This document shows, one piece after another, positions 43,952 to 52,412 of a DNA stretch of 64,000 nucleotides. The DNA is from an uncultured Allomuricauda sp. GTDB lineage: Bacteria > Bacteroidota > Bacteroidia > Flavobacteriales > Flavobacteriaceae. The notes under the pieces were generated by a model. It was not told the origin of the DNA, did not search any database, and worked only from the letters and a program-made list of their open reading frames with translations. The stretch spans positions 1,406,454-1,470,453 of the forward strand of contig NZ_CANMUU010000002.1 of assembly GCF_947501165.1 (NCBI RefSeq), read 5' to 3'. Made by a program: the position numbers and the translations under genes. Positions within the stretch are counted from its first letter, which is position 1. Each line of letters opens with the position of its first letter.

Positions 43952-44869
43952 TCAAATGTTTAAATAGTCTGGTAATTGAGGTCTGGTAGCAAGTCCCTGT
44001 TCCAATATGGATTGAACCCGCAATCTTTCGTCTCCCTTCAGCACCTGCCGAGGCGCTCTTACATGTTCGGTCCCAATTCCGGTCATAACTTCTGCCAATT
44101 TTATGTTCTGCACCAATTGTGGACTTATATCCAATTCCAATATCGGTAAAAACCAACGATAGATTTTGAGCGCTTCATCGATTCGACCTGCTTTTACCAA
44201 TCGATAGATGGCTACAGTTTCGGCAGGAAATGCATCTACCAAACCAGCCACCCAGCCATCGGCGCCCATCAGCAGTTCTTCCATAGCCAAAGTATCTACA
44301 CCACAAAGTATCTTGAATCTATCTCCGAAATGGTTCTTCATCCGGGTCACGTTGGAGATATCCCGTGTACTCTCTTTAATTGCATTGATGTTTTCAATTT
44401 TTTTGAGCTGCTCTAACATTTCAATAGATACCTCAATTTTATAATCTACCGGATTGTTGTAAATCATTATAGGTAGTTGGGTGCTCTGGGCAATTGAGAT
44501 AAAATAATCCAAAACCTCTTCATCGGTCGGCTTGTACATCATGGGAGGTAGTAACATGATACCATGAACTCCTAGTTCAGCGGCTTTTTGAACCAATTCA
44601 ATTGCTTTATGGGTTGCTCCCTCGGCAACGTTCAAAATCACATCTATTTTATCTCCCACACTATGCAAAGCCGCTTTGGCCAATTCCAGTCTTTCCTTAT
44701 GTGTAATGGTGCTGCTCTCGCCCAAGGAGCCACCAATGACGACTCCATCAATTCCCACATTTACCTGAAATTCGATGTTTTTCAAAAACGCAGGAATATC
44801 GAGTTCTCCGTTTTCCTTGAATTTTGTAGTGACCGCAGGATATACGCCGTTCCATTTTACTTGTCTCAT
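43952..44869 (-). CDS. DHDPS-family pyrroline-4-hydroxy-2-carboxylate deaminase
   Basis: 305 residues, TIM barrel of the DapA/NanA family: Schiff-base lysine K165 (NAIKEST), Tyr137 (IMIYNNP), GGSLGESSTIT near the substrate. Chromosomal dapA would not normally sit here; with the flanking genes the reaction should be deamination and dehydration of 1-pyrroline-4-hydroxy-2-carboxylate to 2,5-dioxopentanoate. First gene of the operon. A hydroxyproline 2-epimerase, which the full trans-4-hydroxy-L-proline route needs, is not found in the window. Confidence 0.85.
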   Translation of the reverse strand: MRQVKWNGVYPAVTTKFKENGELDIPAFLKNIEFQVNVGIDGVVIGGSLGESSTITHKERLELAKAALHSVGDKIDVILNVAEGATHKAIELVQKAAELGVHGIMLLPPMMYKPTDEEVLDYFISIAQSTQLPIMIYNNPVDYKIEVSIEMLEQLKKIENINAIKESTRDISNVTRMKNHFGDRFKILCGVDTLAMEELLMGADGWVAGLVDAFPAETVAIYRLVKAGRIDEALKIYRWFLPILELDISPQLVQNIKLAEVMTGIGTEHVRAPRQVLKGDERLRVQSILEQGLATRPQLPDYLNI

Positions 44870-44989
44870 AATCCGATTTGTTGAAATGTAAAATTATTGT
44901 CTAAGACTATACCTTTTTTATAGAATTGTCTTGTTTTTTAATACTATTGAAGCCTATTTTGGAGGGAAATGCAGTATTCTAAGCTTACA

Positions 44990-45502
44990 TCACTTTTTCC
45001 ATAACGGCATAGCATTTTTGCTTTGCCCATTTCCTTTTTTAACAAACCATGAAACATTCATGTTTCTTTGATTTTGACTTAGAATCGTGTCTTTATTCAG
45101 ACTCATGGTCAAGCGGTCTGAAAAGCCATTAGTACCTACTATGATATTCCATTGGGTGTCCCTGAAACGAACATTTGTGGTATCCTTTTCAATCAACGGG
45201 TTTTGTCCAATTATGGGTGCCATTTGGGCATATACTTCCGAATCATTCAAAATTGTAAAAAACTGAGCCTCAAAAACGTGTTCGATGGTAAGGGTGGTAT
45301 CCCTTCGTAATTGGCCCCCATACCCTACTTTTACAAGATTTCCATTACGAATAGCATTCAACAAATCTTGTTTTTTGCCAAAAAGTGTTTTTCCATTGGA
45401 GTCGTTTCTGTAAATCAATCGCCATTCGCTTTCATTTGTTGACATGGAAGGCCCACACGACAAAAAAATAACCAAAACCAGTAGTAAACCCTTGTGCTTC
45501 AT
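44990..45502 (-). CDS. lipoprotein of unknown function
   Basis: 170 residues. Lipoprotein signal with C16 (VIFLSCG). The mature part is beta-rich: EWRLIYRNDSNGKTLFG, then LLNAIRNGNLVKVGYGGQ, TIEHVFEAQFFTILND, WNIIVGTNGFSDRL and a C-terminal WFVKKGNG. It resembles the VirK-like or lipocalin-type secreted proteins only in general pattern; no family is recognised. Monocistronic with an open spacer of 79 bases to the next gene. Confidence 0.7.
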   Translation of the reverse strand: MKHKGLLLVLVIFLSCGPSMSTNESEWRLIYRNDSNGKTLFGKKQDLLNAIRNGNLVKVGYGGQLRRDTTLTIEHVFEAQFFTILNDSEVYAQMAPIIGQNPLIEKDTTNVRFRDTQWNIIVGTNGFSDRLTMSLNKDTILSQNQRNMNVSWFVKKGNGQSKNAMPLWKK

Positions 45503-45581
45503 GATAGTTCATTTGGAAACACCAAAAGGTAGTACTTTTTGAACATCCAAACTAAAGAAAAACAATTGTTATTGGGATGAT

Positions 45582-46184
45582 TCAGTTCTTTAAGGAATCT
45601 ATTGTTGCTTTGGCTTTTTCCAGTTCCTTAATCAGTTTTTCGTTTTCAAGTCTATATTGGGATTGAACTTTTTCCAGCCTTCGCTCAAACTCATCCTTGG
45701 GGACATATTGAGGTTCTAAAAGGGCGTTGTTCAAAATACTGTATAGTGTAAAAACAAAACTTATGACCACGGCGGCAATTAGAAAGGTGAGTAAGTTCTT
45801 TTCCCGTTTTATTGACGGTGAATTTTTTTCGAGCAACTCCTTTTCATCCTTTGAAAGCCTCCTACTCCCCGAAACCTGATTTAGAAACACATCCCATTTT
45901 TCCTCTTCCTTTACATGCATGTCCAAAAACCCTCCCCCACTTAAAAATTCTTTTGTTTTTGGCGTAGAGGCCAACATAAATATTTCAGAACCATTACCAC
46001 TCATAATGTCCAACAGACTGGGATTGTAATCCCGAATCTCTTTAATCAGCTTTTTAGCAAAATCCAAATTATAATTGGGACGAAGAAACTCATCATAAAG
46101 CACTCTTACTTCAAAGTAGTCTCGCCGTTCAAGAGCATATTGAAGAAAGCGGTCTTTAAGCTCTGATTTGAAAAATTCGCCCAT
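45582..46184 (-). CDS. single-pass membrane protein with coiled coil, unknown
   Basis: 200 residues. Residues 1-125 soluble and helical (FFKSELKDRFLQYALERRDYFEV; YNPSLLDIMSGNGSEIFMLAS, in parts), one membrane helix about 128-150 (LLTFLIAAVVISFVFTLYSIL), then an extracellular/periplasmic or cytoplasmic coiled coil 160-200 (FERRLEKVQSQYRLENEKLI). No motif identifies it. Upstream spacer of 135 bases to clpS. Confidence 0.65.
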   Translation of the reverse strand: MGEFFKSELKDRFLQYALERRDYFEVRVLYDEFLRPNYNLDFAKKLIKEIRDYNPSLLDIMSGNGSEIFMLASTPKTKEFLSGGGFLDMHVKEEEKWDVFLNQVSGSRRLSKDEKELLEKNSPSIKREKNLLTFLIAAVVISFVFTLYSILNNALLEPQYVPKDEFERRLEKVQSQYRLENEKLIKELEKAKATIDSLKN

Positions 46185-46319
46185 GTGAGTAGTTTGCTTC
46201 TTAGAAAAGACCTAAATTTAAAGTAAAACTTGGATTGAAGTCTATTCTTCCAATAATTTCACAAAGAAATAATGTTTGCCAAAGAATCTTGTGTTCTTAA
46301 CCTTCTGGCAAAGTAGTAT

Positions 46320-46595
46320 TTACACAATTTCGGCACTTAACCCTGCTTGAAGTAGTTTGGAGCATCTGGGTTTTAAATCATCATAATCACCGGTCTTAAC
46401 TGTGCATTTTCCATTATAATGGACAATTAAGGAGCATTGTTCTGCTTGTTCCGGAGTATGTTCGCAGACATCTATTAATGTGGAGATTACATGGTCAAAG
46501 GTATTCACATCATCATTAAAGAGAATGATTTCCGATTGTTTCAGAACCTCTTCTTCCAACAATAACTCTTCCGATATTTTTTCCTTATTGCCCAA
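46320..46595 (-). CDS. clpS: ClpS adaptor of the Clp protease
   Basis: 91 residues from a TTG start (the nearest upstream in-frame codons offer no ATG and then a stop). ClpS core: EIILFNDDVNTFDHVI, the N-degron binding region, EQAEQCSLIVHYNGKC. It brings N-end-rule substrates to ClpA/ClpC-ClpP. Part of the tpiA-prmA-clpS run; 37 bases from prmA. Confidence 0.93.
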   Translation of the reverse strand: MGNKEKISEELLLEEEVLKQSEIILFNDDVNTFDHVISTLIDVCEHTPEQAEQCSLIVHYNGKCTVKTGDYDDLKPRCSKLLQAGLSAEIV

Positions 46596-46632
46596 ATTCG
46601 ATAATTTGTAAATCTAATATACTAATTTTCAG

Positions 46633-47469
46633 TTATGAAAGTTGAAAAAGAGCAGCCACCCAGTTGTTTTTTTCGAGATTGTCAATAAAATCCATTTTTA
46701 TTGAGGCACAAGCATTTTTGATGCTTTTTAAATCCTCAATGTAAAATCCACTTAACAATAAAAAGCCTTTGGCTTTAAGTGATTTACTATACTCCGGAAT
46801 GTCTTTGAGCAGGATGTTTCTATTGATATTGGCCAGAATTACATCATATTCTCTGCCTTCCAAAAGTCCAACATCACCTTGAAAAGCCTGAATTCCATGA
46901 CTTTGGTTCCGTTCAATGTTTTCTTTGGTATTGATATAGCACCATTCATCAATGTCTATGGCATCTACATGACTGGCGCCTTTCATTTGAGATAAAATGG
47001 CCAAAACACCTGTCCCGCATCCCATGTCCAGAACAGACTTTCCATCAAAATCCAAAGTGAGCATTCGTTTCAACATCATGTATGTGGTTTCATGATGACC
47101 GGTCCCAAAACTCATTTTAGGTTCAATTATGATATCATACTCAACATTTTCAGGAGAATGGAAGGGAGCTCGAACTGAACAAACCCCATCCACATGAATG
47201 GGATGAAAGTTTTTTTCCCATTCCGCATTCCAGTTTTGCTGTGGAATTTCCTTTTGGGTCCATGAAATGGATACATCTGGATTCTGAATTACGAACAAGT
47301 CTTCCAATACACTCTTTTTCCTATCTGACTCCAAAATGTAGGCCAGGACACCAGAATCGGTTTCAAGAAAACTTTCAAATCCCAACTCCCCCAATTCTGC
47401 GATTAAAATATCAGAAAAAGGTTCGCGAGGAGAAATCGTAAAGTCAAATTCAATATAAAGCAATGGCAC
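46633..47469 (-). CDS. prmA: ribosomal protein L11 methyltransferase
   Basis: 278 residues from a GTG start. N-terminal PrmA substrate domain (1-110), then the SAM-dependent methyltransferase fold: FGTGHHETTYMML, VLDMGCGTGVLAI, DIDEWCYINTKEN, VILANINRNILL (NPPY-type loop as NINR). It trimethylates L11. Downstream of tpiA by 6 bases. Confidence 0.95.
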   Translation of the reverse strand: MPLLYIEFDFTISPREPFSDILIAELGELGFESFLETDSGVLAYILESDRKKSVLEDLFVIQNPDVSISWTQKEIPQQNWNAEWEKNFHPIHVDGVCSVRAPFHSPENVEYDIIIEPKMSFGTGHHETTYMMLKRMLTLDFDGKSVLDMGCGTGVLAILSQMKGASHVDAIDIDEWCYINTKENIERNQSHGIQAFQGDVGLLEGREYDVILANINRNILLKDIPEYSKSLKAKGFLLLSGFYIEDLKSIKNACASIKMDFIDNLEKNNWVAALFQLS

Positions 47470-47475
47470 TGAATA

Positions 47476-48225
47476 TTAGATAGCCTTTATAATGGCAATA
47501 AAATCGTCAGCTTTTAGCGAAGCACCTCCAATAAGACCTCCATCTACATCTGGTTTAGAAAATATATCCGCAGCGTTTCCAGGTTTTACGCTGCCTCCAT
47601 ATAAAATGGAAACGTTGTTGGCAATACCATCATTATAGGCTTCAGCAATGGTTTTTCTAATAAAGGCATGCATTTCCTGAGCTTGTTCTGGGCTGGCTGT
47701 TTCACCAGTTCCAATGGCCCAAACAGGCTCGTAAGCCAATACTATTTGACTCCATGCTTTTTCTTCCAAATGAAACAAGGCATCCTTTAATTGCTTCTCT
47801 ACTACAGAAAAGTGATTCCCTGACTTTCTATCATCCAATTCTTCTCCAAAGCAAAAGATGGCGGTCATTCCCTTTGCCATTGCCGTATTCATTTTTTTGG
47901 CCAGAAGAGCATCATCCTCTCCAAAAAGTGACCTTCTTTCAGAATGTCCCAGAATTACAGTATCCAATCCAATATCCAATAACATATCGGCAGATATTTC
48001 ACCTGTAAAAGCACCATTATCTGCAAAGTGCATATTTTGTGCGGCGACCTGAATCGTAGAAGACTCCAGACTGTTTTTTGCAGCAACCAAATTAACAAAG
48101 GTAGGTGCTACAATTACTTGTGCATGTGTATCTGGAACTTTTGCGGAAAGTTCAGAAAGCAAGGCTTCGGTTTCATTTAAAGTCTTGTTCATTTTCCAGT
48201 TTCCGGCAACTATTTGAGTTCTCAT
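47476..48225 (-). CDS. tpiA: triosephosphate isomerase
   Basis: 249 residues, full length. GNWKMNKT (Lys12 region), HSERRS (His), catalytic Glu in AYEPVWAIGTG, phosphate loop LYGGSVKPGNA, LIGGASL. Interconverts dihydroxyacetone phosphate and glyceraldehyde 3-phosphate. In an operon DUF1599 - BT_3928 - tpiA - prmA - clpS. Confidence 0.98.
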   Translation of the reverse strand: MRTQIVAGNWKMNKTLNETEALLSELSAKVPDTHAQVIVAPTFVNLVAAKNSLESSTIQVAAQNMHFADNGAFTGEISADMLLDIGLDTVILGHSERRSLFGEDDALLAKKMNTAMAKGMTAIFCFGEELDDRKSGNHFSVVEKQLKDALFHLEEKAWSQIVLAYEPVWAIGTGETASPEQAQEMHAFIRKTIAEAYNDGIANNVSILYGGSVKPGNAADIFSKPDVDGGLIGGASLKADDFIAIIKAI

Positions 48226-48249
48226 AGTAGTATCGTTTGAAATAGTGTT

Positions 48250-49344
48250 TTATAGTTTAAGCTTATCTATGTCGTTGTAATGCACTTTTTGTTGAATGGT
48301 TCCTCGTTCCAAGACCAAAATAGCTGGATTGGAACGGACAATGGTTTTTAATGCGGTTTCATCCGTAAAGTAAAAATCGAAATCCAAACCATACTCCTTC
48401 TTGACCAAATTAGCTCTATCGCTACTGGAAGCTGACATTCCAATGACCTTATATCCTTTGGCCGCCGCTTTTTTGGTTACTATAGCCACCTCATTAAAAG
48501 CTTCTTTATTACTCTTGGCCAAATCGTAAGCAATCACCATAATCAACTTTTCTTCTTCCAACAATTCTGCACTTAAATCTTCACCATTTTGCTCTATAGT
48601 AAAGTCATGAATTGGGGGCTCATACCCTTTTTGAATCTCCGTGGTTTCAACCCCAACAAACTCCCCGTCAACTGAAGGGTATTCACCATTGGTCACCACT
48701 ATTTTGTCTTCTCCATCAACCTTAAACTGCCATGCGTACTCATAAATCGGTTTAGGTGCATCTTCTGGAACAGACATGCTTTCTTGAATGTTAGCCCCTA
48801 TTTTATACGGTCTAAAATCAACAGAGGGCAAGTGATTCAACACATGATTTGCAAAAATTGCGCATGCCAACACGGTAATTCCAGCCAAAATCCAGCTGGT
48901 TCTAGTTTGAAAGAGAGGCTTAATAAATCTTTGTCCATAGAAAAGAATCAAGACAAAAACCAACAGAATAATATCCTTGGTAAAAGATTCCCATGGAGTC
49001 AACTTTATAGCATCACCGAAACACCCACAATCCGTTACTTTGTTGAAATAGGCGGAATAAAAGGTCAGGAATGTAAAAAAGACAATCATCAACAGAAGAC
49101 TCCATACTGTAAACTTAGGTTTGAATCCCAGTAAAAGAAAAACACCTAGAACCACTTCCAAAATCACCACAAAAATGGAAATTCCCAAAGCCAAAGGCAT
49201 TAAAAAGGGTAAATCCAATACCCCTTGACTAAAGTATTCCTCCAATTTGAATGAAAACCCCACTGGATCATTCAATTTTATCAATCCACTGATAATAAAC
49301 AGGACACCAACAAATATTCTAGAAAACCATACGAGATATCTCAT
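48250..49344 (-). CDS. BT_3928-type DoxX/thioredoxin-like membrane protein
   Basis: 364 residues. Residues 1-170 DoxX-like with four or five helices (WFSRIFVGVLFIISGLIKLND at start, in parts; a CGCFGD loop at about 107-112, typical of MauE/DoxX). Residues 245-364 look thioredoxin-like (LIMVIAYDLAKS, KVIGMSASS) but without CxxC. The family is strongly kept next to tpiA in Bacteroidota. A role in disulfide or redox handling is inferred. 4-base overlap with DUF1599. Confidence 0.88.
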   Translation of the reverse strand: MRYLVWFSRIFVGVLFIISGLIKLNDPVGFSFKLEEYFSQGVLDLPFLMPLALGISIFVVILEVVLGVFLLLGFKPKFTVWSLLLMIVFFTFLTFYSAYFNKVTDCGCFGDAIKLTPWESFTKDIILLVFVLILFYGQRFIKPLFQTRTSWILAGITVLACAIFANHVLNHLPSVDFRPYKIGANIQESMSVPEDAPKPIYEYAWQFKVDGEDKIVVTNGEYPSVDGEFVGVETTEIQKGYEPPIHDFTIEQNGEDLSAELLEEEKLIMVIAYDLAKSNKEAFNEVAIVTKKAAAKGYKVIGMSASSSDRANLVKKEYGLDFDFYFTDETALKTIVRSNPAILVLERGTIQQKVHYNDIDKLKL

Positions 49345-49883
49345 ATTCCAGCATTTAAATGAATCAATGCGAATACTGCATAATTGACCATATCTTGATA
49401 ATTGGCATCTATGCCTTCACTTACCAAGGTTTCGCCTTGGTTATCCTCTATTTGTTTTACCCGCAGTAACTTTTGAAGAATTAAATCGGTTAAAGAACTG
49501 ACACGCATATCCCTCCAAGCTTCACCATAATCGTGATTCTTGTTCTCCATTAAGTTTTTTGTAATGTTAACCTGCTCATCATACAGCGCTATGGCTTCTT
49601 CCGCACTCAAGTCGGGCTGTTCAGAAACACCTTTGTCCAATTGAATGAGTGCCATAATAGAATAGTTGATAATTCCTATGAACTCTGAATGCTCCCCTTC
49701 GTCCACTTTACGGGTATCATTTTCCTGTAGGCCTCGGATACGTTGGGCCTTTATAAAAATTTGGTCGGTCAAGGAAGGAAGACGTAAAATCCGCCATGCC
49801 GTTCCATAATCCTTGGTCTTCTTGATGAAAAGCTCCCGGCATTGTTGTATGACCTTGTCATACTGTTGGGAAGTCTGCTGCAT
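49341..49883 (-). CDS. DUF1599 protein (two internal repeats)
   Basis: 180 residues, helical. The chain is a tandem duplication: KKTKDYGTAWRILRLPSLTDQI (about 22-43) and KNHDYGEAWRDMRVSSLTDLI (about 115-135) align closely, each followed by a further KxLRxxxI / EFIGIINYSIMALIQL block (quoted in part). The D-Y-G-x-A-W-R centre might bind a nucleotide, as in MazG-like all-alpha proteins, but no family function is known. Co-transcribed with BT_3928; divergent to folP. Confidence 0.9.
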   Translation of the reverse strand: MQQTSQQYDKVIQQCRELFIKKTKDYGTAWRILRLPSLTDQIFIKAQRIRGLQENDTRKVDEGEHSEFIGIINYSIMALIQLDKGVSEQPDLSAEEAIALYDEQVNITKNLMENKNHDYGEAWRDMRVSSLTDLILQKLLRVKQIEDNQGETLVSEGIDANYQDMVNYAVFALIHLNAGI

Positions 49884-49976
49884 CTATTCTTCTTAATTTA
49901 TGTAAATTTCGTTCAAAGTCTGACTGCAAAAGCAGTTTGCCAAAGATAATCAAACCCATAAAAGCACCTCTTTTTT

Positions 49977-50807
49977 ATGACGATAAACTGTAAGGGAAAG
50001 CTTGTAGACCTAAGCATCCCCAAAGTAATGGGAATCCTTAACCTTACTCCAGATTCATTTTATGACGGAGGAAAATACAAGGATGAAGATGTCATTTTAA
50101 ATCAAGCAGAGAAAATGTTTAAGGATGGTGCTACATTTATTGATTTAGGCGCCTATAGTTCCCGTCCTGGGGCAAATCATGTTCCAGAAGATGAAGAAAA
50201 GAAGCGAATTTTGCCTGTATTGGAGTTATTGTTAAAGCATTTTCCTGATTCGTTTTTTTCAATTGACACTTTTAGAAGTAGTGTTGCCAGTCAATGCTTG
50301 GATATTGGAGCGGCTCTGATCAATGACATTTCTGCGGGAAACTTGGACCCAGAAATGTTTGATGTTGTTGCACGCTATCAAGTACCCTACATCCTTATGC
50401 ATCTGAAAGGTACTCCTCAATCCATGCAGGAAAAGGCGATTTACAATAACGTAATCAAAGATTTGCTCTTATACTTTTCGGAAAAAATTGAGAAGTCGCA
50501 TGAAAAGAAAATCAACGACATACTTATCGACCCTGGGTTTGGCTTTGCCAAAACTTTGGAACAAAACTATCATATGCTACACCACTTGGATTTATTTCAA
50601 AATCTGAATAAACCTATATTAATTGGGCTGAGCAGAAAGTCTATGATCTATAAGGTTTTAAAATCCTCACCAAAAGAAGCGCTTAACGGCTCATCCATTT
50701 TGCATGGTATTGCCTTGTTGAAAGGTGCCAATATTTTAAGAGTACACGATGTGAAAGAAGCCGTGGAATGTGTTACTTTAATTGAAACCTTGAAGAGCAA
50801 TGGCTAG
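49977..50807 (+). CDS. folP: dihydropteroate synthase
   Basis: 276 residues. MGILNLTPDSFYDGGKY, FIDLGAYSSRPGA, FSIDTFRSSVA, INDISAGN, LIDPGFGFAKT and LIGLSRKSMI match the family end to end. It condenses p-aminobenzoate with dihydropterin pyrophosphate, the sulfonamide target. 48 bases before cdaA, so probably one operon folP-cdaA-DUF3667. Confidence 0.97.
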   Translation: MTINCKGKLVDLSIPKVMGILNLTPDSFYDGGKYKDEDVILNQAEKMFKDGATFIDLGAYSSRPGANHVPEDEEKKRILPVLELLLKHFPDSFFSIDTFRSSVASQCLDIGAALINDISAGNLDPEMFDVVARYQVPYILMHLKGTPQSMQEKAIYNNVIKDLLLYFSEKIEKSHEKKINDILIDPGFGFAKTLEQNYHMLHHLDLFQNLNKPILIGLSRKSMIYKVLKSSPKEALNGSSILHGIALLKGANILRVHDVKEAVECVTLIETLKSNG

Positions 50808-50854
50808 CTTATTTCAATTCTTCTAATTTTGTTAATTTTACAAAAACGCCACTA

Positions 50855-51640
50855 TTGGATTTCCTCAATTTTCTTGAATTCAAAATCACAGATTTTATTG
50901 ACATTATCCTTGTCGCTGCGCTTCTCTATTATATTTATAAGCTTGTTAAAGGTACCGTTGCCATAAATATTTTTATAGGCATTGTCATTATTTGGGCGCT
51001 TTGGAAATTAACCGAACTACTTCAAATGAAAATGATTAGCAGTATGGTGGGTGGATTTATGAATATTGGGTTGATTGCCTTAATCATTGTATTTCAACAG
51101 GAAATACGAAAGTTTTTGTTGATGATCGGTTCTACAAACTTTGCCACCAAACGGAATTTTATAAGGCACTTTAAATTCCTAAAACAGGAAGCGCTTCCTT
51201 CTGCCACCAATGTAACGGGCATTATTGCTGCTTGCGAAAAGATGGGAAGTTCCAAAACCGGAGCCTTGATTGTTATTGAAAGAAACAGTCCATTGGATTT
51301 TGTCAAATCGACCGGAGACCAGATGAACATAAAAATAACGCAGCCCATTTTAGAGAGTATTTTTTTTAAAAATAGCCCCTTGCATGATGGGGCAGCTATA
51401 ATCCAAGATAACTATATAACAGCAACACGGGTAATTTTACCCGTATCGAATGACCGCAATATTCCTTTGAGATTTGGTTTAAGACATAGAGCTGCTGTGG
51501 GCATTACTGAAAAAACGGACGCTGTTTGCCTAGTAGTAAGTGAAGAAACCGGTGCCATTTCATACATAAAAAATGGTGAGTTTGTTCCTTTTAAAGGTAC
51601 AACAGAACTGGCATCGCTAATTGAAAAAGATTTGGAGTAA
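50855..51640 (+). CDS. cdaA: diadenylate cyclase CdaA
   Basis: 261 residues from a TTG start: MDFLNF is the family-typical beginning and no ATG is near. Three membrane helices (13-31, 35-52, 65-82), then the DAC domain with DGA (178-180) and RHR (210-212), which make c-di-AMP from two ATP. c-di-AMP controls potassium and turgor. Directly followed, 3 bases later, by a DUF3667 membrane protein. Confidence 0.95.
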   Translation: MDFLNFLEFKITDFIDIILVAALLYYIYKLVKGTVAINIFIGIVIIWALWKLTELLQMKMISSMVGGFMNIGLIALIIVFQQEIRKFLLMIGSTNFATKRNFIRHFKFLKQEALPSATNVTGIIAACEKMGSSKTGALIVIERNSPLDFVKSTGDQMNIKITQPILESIFFKNSPLHDGAAIIQDNYITATRVILPVSNDRNIPLRFGLRHRAAVGITEKTDAVCLVVSEETGAISYIKNGEFVPFKGTTELASLIEKDLE

Positions 51641-51643
51641 CCT

Positions 51644-52411
51644 ATGGTTTGTAAAAATTGTGATTCGAGTTTACGTTCAGATTTCAGTTTTTGTCCTTCA
51701 TGTGGCGCGAAGATCATAAGAAACCGACTGACCTTAAAGAACATTTGGCAAGACCTCAGTTTCCAAGTTTTCAATTTAGACAATACCTTATTCAAAACCT
51801 TTAAGCACCTTTTTACCCAACCGGAAGTTGTTGTGGAAAGCTATATCTCGGGTATCAGAAAAAAGTACATGAATCCCATAAGTTATTTTGCCATTGCGAT
51901 TACCCTATCAGGAGTTTTGTTCTTTGTTCTAAGAAATGTGTATGAAATTACCCTGACTCAAAACAATGCTATTAATCCCGATGCTCCCAACTTGGATTTC
52001 ATTTTTGACTATCAAGGGTTGATGTCTTATCTTTTTATGCCCCTATACTCATTAATAACATGGGTTTTGTTTTTGGATAAGGGAAAAATGAACTACACGG
52101 AACACTTGGTTGCAAATGCCTATGTTACCGCTCAAATGTCGTTTGTCCAAGTAATGGTATGCCTACCTCTTTTTGGTATTTTTGATATCCGCTATGAAGT
52201 TTTCAATTGGATTTACCTGCTTTTTATAACCGCCTATTTGTTTTTCGTGTTTGGCAGAATACACAAAATTGGATTTTTAAGCACTTTTATAAGGTCTCTT
52301 GGATATTTGGTACTTTTCGTAATCATTATGCTTATAGCTGGTATAGCAATAGCTGCAATACTTTTTATAACGGGGCAACTGAATATTGAAGATTTTGCCC
52401 CAAAAAAATAG
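51644..52411 (+). CDS. DUF3667 zinc-ribbon membrane protein
   Basis: 255 residues. A zinc ribbon (CKNC at 3-6, CPSCG at 18-22), a soluble helix, then four to five membrane helices (about 85-105, 128-150, 160-180, 187-205, 215-240). The motif YISGIRKKYMNPISYF is the family hallmark. Function unknown. It is 3 bases behind cdaA, so it may serve c-di-AMP or osmotic control; that is inference. Ends 1 base from the convergent ABC exporter. Confidence 0.85.
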   Translation: MVCKNCDSSLRSDFSFCPSCGAKIIRNRLTLKNIWQDLSFQVFNLDNTLFKTFKHLFTQPEVVVESYISGIRKKYMNPISYFAIAITLSGVLFFVLRNVYEITLTQNNAINPDAPNLDFIFDYQGLMSYLFMPLYSLITWVLFLDKGKMNYTEHLVANAYVTAQMSFVQVMVCLPLFGIFDIRYEVFNWIYLLFITAYLFFVFGRIHKIGFLSTFIRSLGYLVLFVIIMLIAGIAIAAILFITGQLNIEDFAPKK

Positions 52412-52412
52412 C

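Noticed and set aside
43952..44869. Lysine-pathway dapA
   Set aside because: It sits in a catabolic operon with D-amino-acid and semialdehyde dehydrogenases, so the deaminase role fits better.
49941..50855. Sulfonamide-resistance type folP on a mobile element
   Set aside because: Normal chromosomal context next to cdaA, no integron or transposase sequence.
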